This document shows, one piece after another, positions 58,544 through 64,000 of a DNA stretch of 64,000 nucleotides. Below the pieces are notes generated by a model that worked only from the letters and a program-made list of their open reading frames with translations, searched no databases and had not been told where the DNA came from. The translations under genes and the position numbers were made by a program. Position 1 is the first letter of the stretch. Each line of letters starts with the position of its first letter. Source of the DNA: Saccharothrix sp. HUAS TT1 (GTDB lineage Bacteria; Actinomycetota; Actinomycetes; Mycobacteriales; Pseudonocardiaceae); contig NZ_CP160453.1 in the NCBI RefSeq assembly GCF_040744945.1, forward strand, positions 7,502,001-7,566,000. Reading direction: 5' to 3'.

Positions 58544-59234
58544 CCCAGCGGAAGAAGCGGACGGCCAGGCCGGTGGCGGCGACGATCCACAGCCCCAGCG
58601 AGAGGGCGGCCGGGCCGACCTGGCCGGCCGGGCCGCCCCACGCCGCCTGCACCAGGACGCCGAGGCCGCTGCCCGGCACCAGGAACACCCACGGGTCGAG
58701 CGCGCCGCCCTGCCCGATCAGCCCACCGATGACCAGGGCGAAGAAGAACGGCGTGGTGGTGATCTGGGCCAGCTCGGCGGTGCTGGTGACGCCGCTGGTG
58801 CACACGCCCGCCGCGCAGGCCAGCGCCGTGCCGCCGACCAGCACCAGGGCCAGCAGCTCGGGCCGGGCGGGCAGCGGCGCGCCCGCCGCCACCGCGATGC
58901 CGAGCAGCACCAGCGACTGGACCAGGGCCAGCACGGCGACCGGCAGCAGGACGCCGGTCAGCACGACCACGTCCGACGCCGCGCCGGTCCGCAACCGCTT
59001 CAGGTAGAGGTCCTGCCTGCGGGCGGTCAGCGCGGTCGTCACCGTCACGTACACGGTGAACCCGAAGGCGAACAGCAGCTGGAGGGTGATGACCATCGGC
59101 CAGCCCTCCTCCTGGCCGTCCATGGTCAGCGCGAAGTAGGCGCCGGCCGCCAACGGCATCAGCACGGCCAGCGCGGCGGCGGTCCGGTTGCGCAGCAGGA
59201 GCTTCAGCTCGGCCACGCCCAGTGCGGTGATCAC
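58530..59234 (-). CDS. ABC-2 type transporter permease
   Basis: 234 residues, about six membrane helices (for example AVLMPLAAGAYFAL, LLFAFGFTVYVTVTTAL, VVLTGVLLPVAVLAL). ARRQDLYLKRLRTGAAS is the typical ABC-2 coupling segment. Exporter subunit for the ATPase whose gene it overlaps (GTGA). Drug or peptide export is the usual role. Confidence 0.85.
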   Translation of the reverse strand: MITALGVAELKLLLRNRTAAALAVLMPLAAGAYFALTMDGQEEGWPMVITLQLLFAFGFTVYVTVTTALTARRQDLYLKRLRTGAASDVVVLTGVLLPVAVLALVQSLVLLGIAVAAGAPLPARPELLALVLVGGTALACAAGVCTSGVTSTAELAQITTTPFFFALVIGGLIGQGGALDPWVFLVPGSGLGVLVQAAWGGPAGQVGPAALSLGLWIVAATGLAVRFFRWDPRG

Positions 59235-60145
59235 GCGGTCACGACCTCCCTGCCCGTCCGGGCGCTGTGGAAAACGTCCTCCAGCGACGCGTGGTGCGCG
59301 CGGACCCGACCCAGCCGCAGGCCCTCCCGCCCCGCCCACGCCAGCAGCAGCGCCAGGTCGTCCTGCAGCTCACCGGTGCGGACCTCGACCCGGCCGGACG
59401 GCCGGTGCACGACGTCGCCCGCCAGCAGCGGCAGCTCGCCGACGTCGACCCGCTCCGGCAGGTCGAACGAGATCCGCGCGGGCTGGGCGGCGAGCACGTC
59501 CACCAGCGCGCCGGACACGGCCACCACCCCCTCGTGCATGATCGCCAGCCGGTGCGCCAGCGACTCGGCCTCCTCCAGGTAGTGCGTGGTCAGCACCACG
59601 GTCGTGCCCTCGGCCAGCAACCCGCGCACCACCTCCCACGTCCGCTGCCGCGACTCGGGGTCGAGCCCGGTCGTCGGCTCGTCCAGGAACAGCAGCTCCG
59701 GGCGGCCGAGCACGGCCAGCGCGAGGTCGAGCCTGCGCCGCTCGCCGCCGGAGAGCTGCTTGATCCGCACGTCGCGCCGGCGCCCCAGGTCCAGCCGGTC
59801 CAGCACGTCCTCGGTGGCCCGCCGACCGCTCGTCGCGGACCACAGCCCCACCATCTCGCGCGCCGTCAGGTCGGCCGGGAACCCGCTGTCCTGGAGCATG
59901 ACCCCGGTCCGCGGGCGCAGCTCGGCGCGGTCCCGGAACGGGTCGTGCCCCAGCACCCGCACCCGGCCCGCGTGCGGGGCGCGCAGCCCCTCCAACGTCT
60001 CCATGGTCGTGGTCTTGCCCGCGCCGTTGGTGCCGAGGAGCGCGAACAGCTCCCCCCTGCCCACCTCGAAGTCGACCCCGCGCACGGCTTCGAAGTCCCC
60101 GTAGCGGCACCGCAGGCCCGCCACGTCGATCACCGTCTCCCTCAT
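59231..60145 (-). CDS. ABC transporter ATP-binding protein (DrrA-like)
   Basis: 304 residues. Walker A GTNGAGKTT near 38, Q-loop near 83 (LQDSGF), signature LSGGERRRLDLALA, Walker B LLFLDEPTTGLDP, H-loop THYLEEAE. C-terminal about 80 residues as in drug-resistance ATPases. ATG 60145 preferred; ATG 60154 is also possible. Divergent from a two-component system that likely controls it. Confidence 0.92.
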   Translation of the reverse strand: MRETVIDVAGLRCRYGDFEAVRGVDFEVGRGELFALLGTNGAGKTTTMETLEGLRAPHAGRVRVLGHDPFRDRAELRPRTGVMLQDSGFPADLTAREMVGLWSATSGRRATEDVLDRLDLGRRRDVRIKQLSGGERRRLDLALAVLGRPELLFLDEPTTGLDPESRQRTWEVVRGLLAEGTTVVLTTHYLEEAESLAHRLAIMHEGVVAVSGALVDVLAAQPARISFDLPERVDVGELPLLAGDVVHRPSGRVEVRTGELQDDLALLLAWAGREGLRLGRVRAHHASLEDVFHSARTGREVVTA

Positions 60146-60253
60146 GGCCACCATGCTGGTCGCGGGCGGCCGCCGCCCCCAGTGCCACCGCGCACCGGTC
60201 CGTGTGACAGATGTCAGCAGACAGCGGTGCGATCCGGCTCGTAGATTCCACCC

Positions 60254-61408
60254 GTGACACCGCAGAGCACGACCGCCCTGGGCAGGCTCCGCCGCTACAC
60301 GTGGTGGTCGGTCGTGGCGGGCGGCGCGGTGGTCGGCCTCGGCACGGTCCTCGACCTGGTCTTCAACGGCCACGGCCCGGTCGCCACGCCGCTGCTGGCG
60401 GTGGCCGTGGTGGTCGTGATCGTGCAGCACACCCGCTACCTGCGGCAGGCGATGAGCGGGTTGGGCCGCGGCGAGGACCGGCGGTGGGAGCACGCGGCGA
60501 CGTTCGCGGTGGCGCTGGCGGCGTGGGGCGCGGTGAGCGCCGACGACGGGTTCCTGCCGGTGTGGGCCGCGCTGCCCGCCCTGGTGGTCGCGCACGTGGC
60601 CGCGATCATGCCCGCCGGGCGGCGGTGGCCGGTCGTCGGCGTGATGTCGGCGCTGTCCATCGCGGTCGGCGGCCTGTTCGGCGGCGAGCAGGCCCGGCCG
60701 GCGGTCGTGCTGGCGGCTTCGATGACTGCCGTGCTGGTGTTCGCCGACGTGCTCCAGCTGTGGATCTGGGACCTGGTGGTGCAGCACGAGCAGGGCCGGC
60801 GGACCGCCGAGGCGCTGGCGGTGGCCGAGGAGCGGCTGCGGTTCGCCGCCGACCTGCACGACATCCAGGGCCACCACCTGCAGGCCATCGCGTTGAAGGG
60901 CGAGCTGGCGCAGCGGCTGATCGGCCGGGACGACGACCTGGCCCGGCGGCACGCGGGCGAGGTGGCGGAGCTGGCGCGGACGGCGTTGCGGGAGACCCGC
61001 GACGTGGTGCAGGGCTACCGGCGGGCCAGCCTGGGCACCGAGATCGCCAACGCGGTCGGCGTGCTGCGGGCGGCGGGCATCGAGACGACCGTCGAGGGTG
61101 ACGCGGCGGGCGTGCCGCCGCCGTTGCAGCCGCTGTTCGGCGCGCTGGTCCGGGAGGGGACGACGAACGTGCTGCGGCACAGCCGGGCGCGGCGGTGCGC
61201 CGTGCTGATCGACGTCGTGGACGGGCAGGTGCGCGTGCGGCTGCGCAACGACGGCGTGCGCGTGGACGCCGCGGCCGGGAGCGAGGGGTCCGGCGCGGGG
61301 CTGGCCGGGCTGCGCGAGCGGTTCGCCACGGTCGGCGGGCGGGTCGAGGTGGGCGTCACCGACCCGGAGGGGTTCGAGCTGGTCGGCCGGGCCGGGGTGG
61401 GCCGGTGA
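60254..61408 (+). CDS. Sensor histidine kinase, NarL/DesK type
   Basis: 384 residues. Five or six membrane helices (about 15-175), dimerisation domain with His202 in FAADLHDIQGHHLQAIA, HATPase with N box REGTTNVLRHSRAR and GAGLAGLRERF. Senses a membrane or ligand signal and phosphorylates the overlapping response regulator. Its divergent neighbour is the ABC exporter, the common arrangement for antibiotic-sensing modules. Confidence 0.9.
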   Translation: MTPQSTTALGRLRRYTWWSVVAGGAVVGLGTVLDLVFNGHGPVATPLLAVAVVVVIVQHTRYLRQAMSGLGRGEDRRWEHAATFAVALAAWGAVSADDGFLPVWAALPALVVAHVAAIMPAGRRWPVVGVMSALSIAVGGLFGGEQARPAVVLAASMTAVLVFADVLQLWIWDLVVQHEQGRRTAEALAVAEERLRFAADLHDIQGHHLQAIALKGELAQRLIGRDDDLARRHAGEVAELARTALRETRDVVQGYRRASLGTEIANAVGVLRAAGIETTVEGDAAGVPPPLQPLFGALVREGTTNVLRHSRARRCAVLIDVVDGQVRVRLRNDGVRVDAAAGSEGSGAGLAGLRERFATVGGRVEVGVTDPEGFELVGRAGVGR

Positions 61409-62007
61409 TCCGGGTGGTGCTGGCCGATGACGAGGACCTGATCCGGGGCGCGCTGGCGGCGTTGCTGGAGCTGGAGGACGACATCACCGTGGTCGCACAG
61501 GCCAGCGACGGCGACGCGGCGGTCGCGGAGGTCCGGCGGCACGAGCCCGACATCGCCGTGTTCGACCTGGAGATGCCCCGCCGGGACGGCGTGCTCGCGG
61601 CCGAGGCGGTGCGCGGGCTGGCCGGCGTCGCGGTGGTCATCGTGACCCGGCACGCGCGGCCCGGCGTGCTGCGGCGGGCGTTGAGCGCGGGCGTGCGCGG
61701 GTTCGTGCCGAAGACGACGCCGGCCGCGCAGCTCGCCTCGATCCTGCGCGACGTGCACGCCGGCCGGCGGTACGTGGACTCCGAGATCGCCGCCGCCGCG
61801 CTGACCGAGGGCGCGTGCCCGCTGACCGCGCGGGAGCTGGACGTGCTCCGGCACGCGCTGCGCGGCGGCACGGTGGCCGACATCGCCCGGGAGGCGCACC
61901 TGGCCGCCGGGACGGTGCGCAACTACCTGTCGTCGGCGATGACGAAGCTCGGCGTGCGCACCCGCTACGAGGCCGCCCGGCTGGCCTGGGAGGAGGGCTG
62001 GATCTGA
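61405..62007 (+). CDS. Response regulator, NarL/LuxR family
   Basis: 200 residues. Receiver domain with acidic pair near 8-9 and phospho-acceptor Asp54 in AVFDLEMPRRDG, Lys in FVPKTTP; C-terminal LuxR helix-turn-helix (LTARELDVLRHALRGGTVADIAREAHLA, about 138-195, shortened core LTARELDVLRHA). GTG 61405 overlaps the kinase stop. The 3' end overlaps the converging aldehyde dehydrogenase gene by 43 bases. Confidence 0.92.
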   Translation: MIRVVLADDEDLIRGALAALLELEDDITVVAQASDGDAAVAEVRRHEPDIAVFDLEMPRRDGVLAAEAVRGLAGVAVVIVTRHARPGVLRRALSAGVRGFVPKTTPAAQLASILRDVHAGRRYVDSEIAAAALTEGACPLTARELDVLRHALRGGTVADIAREAHLAAGTVRNYLSSAMTKLGVRTRYEAARLAWEEGWI

Positions 62008-63365
62008 GCCTGCCCGAGGTGCACGACCTTCACCGTCGTCATCTCGTCCAGCAGCTCGGGCCCGTAGCCGAAGCCGGTGCCGGACAGCCGGCGCGGCTGG
62101 GCCGCGCCGCCGGGCGCGCCGCCGAACACCGCGTTGACCTTCACCGTGCCGACCGGCAGCTCCCGCCACGCCCGCTGCGCGTGCGCCATCGACCCGGTCA
62201 GCACGGTCGCGGCCAGCCCGTGCTCGTCCACGCACGCCTCGGCCAGGCCGTCCTCGAACGACGGCACCACGCGCACCGGCACGACCGGGCCGAACGTCTC
62301 CTCCCGCATCACCCGCATGTCCGGCGTGCAGCGGTCGAGGACGGTCGCCGGGTAGTACGCGCCCTCGCGGTCGTCCACCTCGCCGCCGACCAGCAGCTGG
62401 GCGCCGTCGGCCACCGCCTCGACGACGTGCGCGTGCACGTGGTCCCGCAGCCGCACGTCGACCAGCGGCTGGGGGTCGGCGTTCCAGCGGCGGGCCTGCT
62501 CGCACAGCGCGGCCAGGAACTCCGCCGCCACGTCCCGGTGCACGAAGACCCGCTCCACCGACGTGCACAGCTGCCCGGCGTTGGTGAACGCGCCGATCGC
62601 GGCCTGCTCGGCCGCCCACACCGGGTCCACGCCCGCGTCGACCAGCAGCGGGTCGTTGCCGCCGTTCTCCAGCAGCGCCTTCGCGCCGGTCCGGGCGCAG
62701 GCGGCGGCGATCGAGCGGCCGGTGGCCGTGCCGCCGACGTGCGCGACGACGTCCACGTGCGGTGACGCGGCCAGCGCCGCGCCCACCTCGCCGTCGCCGG
62801 TGAGGCTCTGGAGCACGCCCGGCGGGAAGTGGTCGACCATGAGCTGCGCGAGCAGCACACCCGTCTGCGGGCAGCGCTCGCTGGGCTTGTGCACCACGGA
62901 GTTGCCGGTCACCAGGGCCGCGCCGAGCAGCCCGCAGGACACCGCGACCGGGTCGTTCCACGGCGTCAGCGCGACCACCACGCCCCGAGGTTCGGGCACC
63001 ATGAAGTCCGCCGCGTCGTGCGAGCCGAGCAGCGACCGGCCGCGGTGGACCGGGCCCAGTTCCGCGTACTGCTCCAACGTGGACGCACCGGCCAGCACAC
63101 CGTCCCGCGCGGACTCGAACGGGCGGCCGGTCTCGGCGTGCAGGAGGTGCGCCAGGTCGTTCGCGTGGTCCAGGATCGCGACCGCGGCGGCCTTGAGCGC
63201 GGCCCCCCGTTCGGAGGCGGGCGTCATCGCCCAACCGGGCTGCGCCTCACGCGCGGTGAGCACCGAACCGGCCACGTCCTCGTCCGTGGCGGTGGGCAGT
63301 CGAACGATCAGCCGACCGTCCACCGGGCTGTGGACGTCGAGCGCATCGACACGCATGTCCGTCAT
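61965..63365 (-). CDS. NAD(P)-dependent aldehyde dehydrogenase
   Basis: 466 residues. ALDH landmarks: TPWNDPVAV, HKPSERCPQTG, HVGGTATGRSIAAA (cofactor site), LLENGGNDPLLV with the catalytic glutamate (ENGGN where ELGGN is usual), NAGQLCTSVERV with the catalytic cysteine, EETFGPVVPV. Closest in feel to succinate-semialdehyde or aromatic aldehyde dehydrogenases. ATG 63365 chosen with GGAG upstream; ATG 63356 is possible. Confidence 0.88.
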   Translation of the reverse strand: MTDMRVDALDVHSPVDGRLIVRLPTATDEDVAGSVLTAREAQPGWAMTPASERGAALKAAAVAILDHANDLAHLLHAETGRPFESARDGVLAGASTLEQYAELGPVHRGRSLLGSHDAADFMVPEPRGVVVALTPWNDPVAVSCGLLGAALVTGNSVVHKPSERCPQTGVLLAQLMVDHFPPGVLQSLTGDGEVGAALAASPHVDVVAHVGGTATGRSIAAACARTGAKALLENGGNDPLLVDAGVDPVWAAEQAAIGAFTNAGQLCTSVERVFVHRDVAAEFLAALCEQARRWNADPQPLVDVRLRDHVHAHVVEAVADGAQLLVGGEVDDREGAYYPATVLDRCTPDMRVMREETFGPVVPVRVVPSFEDGLAEACVDEHGLAATVLTGSMAHAQRAWRELPVGTVKVNAVFGGAPGGAAQPRRLSGTGFGYGPELLDEMTTVKVVHLGQAQIQPSSQASRAAS

Positions 63366-63372
63366 GGGCTCC

Positions 63373-63380
63373 GGGTACCC
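63373..63380. promoter_or_regulatory. SigB-like GGGTACCC between ALDH and ChaB genes
   Basis: Rightward GGGTAC 63373-63378 with GNNT at 63353-63356 (16-base spacer), leftward GGGTAC 63375-63380 with GNNT at 63395-63398 (14-base spacer). Same layout as the element at 47318. Confidence 0.45.
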
Positions 63381-63426
63381 CTGTGCCCCAGGCGAAACCC
63401 GAGCCGAGGTCCCGAGGAGGACAGCC

Positions 63427-63822
63427 ATGCCCGGAAGCGAGGAGCTGCCCAGCACGATCGCGCGCTCGTCCAAGAAGGCGCAGCGGACGTGGATCGAGGC
63501 GCACGACTCGGCCGTCAAGACCTACGGCGAGGGCGAGCGCTCGCACCGCACCGCGTTCGCCGCGCTGAAGCACTCGTTCGAGAAGGTCGGCGACCACTGG
63601 GAGCCCAAGGAGAAGAAGGGCCCGTCGGACGCGCAGGCCGCGCGCAGCACGCCGAAGCGGGGCAGGACCGCGGGCGGCGTGGACGCCAACGCCAGCAAGC
63701 AGCACCTGTACGACGTGGCCAAGAGGCTGGACGTGCCCGGCCGGTCGACCATGACCAAGCAGCAGCTGGTGGAGGCGATCGGCAAGGCGAACAACCGCAA
63801 GACCGCGAAGGCCCGGTCCTAG
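63427..63822 (+). CDS. ChaB-family stress protein with C-terminal Rho_N/SAP-like module
   Basis: 131 residues. ChaB domain (about 5-60: ELPSTIARSSKKAQRTWIEAHDSAV shortened, KKAQRTWIEAHDSAV), a basic linker, then QHLYDVAKRLDVPGRSTMTKQ, the same kind of module found at the end of the hemerythrin protein encoded at 36590. ChaB proteins are small cytoplasmic stress proteins, originally linked to cation transport. AGGAGGAC precedes ATG 63427. Confidence 0.85.
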   Translation: MPGSEELPSTIARSSKKAQRTWIEAHDSAVKTYGEGERSHRTAFAALKHSFEKVGDHWEPKEKKGPSDAQAARSTPKRGRTAGGVDANASKQHLYDVAKRLDVPGRSTMTKQQLVEAIGKANNRKTAKARS

Positions 63823-63878
63823 GAAGCGGTGACCGGGATCGCCCTCTGCCCTGTCGGGGCACGTCCTACGATCGGCGC

Positions 63879-64000
63879 ATGGCATCCCGGTCACCGTGGG
63901 CCGCGCTGGCCCGGCTCGGCCAAGCCCACTGGTTCTTCGGCAACCTCTACGAGGCCGCGGTCGACGTGCCCCGGCTGGTGGCCGACGCCGAGCGGGAACC
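63879..64000 (+). CDS. Start of a membrane-type protein, truncated by the window end
   Basis: The first 40 residues are visible: MASRSPWAALARLGQAHWFF then a segment NLYEAAVDVPRLVADAERE. Family not recognised with confidence; the HWFFGNLYEA stretch looks like the first helix of a small membrane protein. TACGAT lies 7 bases before the ATG and there is no ribosome site, which suggests a leaderless message. Confidence 0.55.
   Translation, partial: MASRSPWAALARLGQAHWFFGNLYEAAVDVPRLVADAERE

Overview
The window is very GC-rich, densely packed and full of GTG starts and 4-base (ATGA/GTGA) gene overlaps. It reads as chromosomal DNA of a soil actinomycete. The gene families (CBM2- and CBM13-tailed secreted enzymes, AA10 LPMO, an ECF sigma with a DGPF protein, ChaB and DUF3140 stress proteins) fit a mycelial member of the Pseudonocardiales such as the Saccharothrix/Lentzea/Actinosynnema group. 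The genus is an inference. No rRNA, tRNA, CRISPR array, phage or insertion sequence was seen.

Layout. Bases 1-3.8 kb hold the tail of a ricin-lectin protein, a palindromic element, a 22-bp repeat array, a GntR regulator and a sulfide-oxidation pair (persulfide dioxygenase-like/rhodanese protein plus TauE/SafE exporter). Bases 3.9-34.1 kb form a plant cell-wall polysaccharide island. It has a pectin block (PL1 lyase; PL1-CE8 fusion, sugar ABC transporter and enolase-family sugar-acid enzyme), a small regulator/stress interlude (TPR protein, SDR remnant, DUF1992, ECF sigma with YCII protein), a secreted SGNH esterase and GH5 enzyme, a xylan block (LacI, CE7, GH115, GH3, LacI, ABC transporter, GH10, LacI), and an AA10 LPMO with a lipoprotein.

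Bases 34.2-51.6 kb carry housekeeping, stress and envelope genes: PfkB kinase, NlpC/P60 hydrolase, hemerythrin, STAS and STAS-HATPase regulators, ArsR-SRPBCC pair, NDH-2, HAD with GH65 phosphorylase, DUF2945, two DUF3140 proteins, and a protein that looks like an ExoY/edema-factor-type nucleotidyl cyclase beside a DUF2087 regulator. Bases 51.6-64 kb carry an aldo/keto reductase, a glycan cluster (SDR epimerase/decarboxylase, carbamoyltransferase, GT2, GT9, UDP-glucose dehydrogenase), an ABC exporter with its own two-component system, an aldehyde dehydrogenase and a ChaB protein.

How the parts work together. Secreted pectinases, GH5, esterase and LPMO attack the wall outside the cell. Two ABC importers, both lacking an ATPase gene, take up pectin- and xylan-derived oligosaccharides. 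The CE7, GH115, GH3 and GH10 enzymes lack export signals, which suggests that decorated xylo-oligosaccharides are finished inside the cell. Control is visible in the DNA: CebR-type boxes at the GH5 and LPMO promoters, TTAAGCGCTTAA-type LacI operators at the CE7 and GH5 genes, and TCGAAAC-type operators at the xylan transporter and LacI genes. GGGTAC/T SigB-like promoter elements precede several stress genes. Three intergenic arrays share a strict 22-bp phase and a GAACGTAGGACTC-like core in either orientation; they are the clearest unexplained structure in the window.
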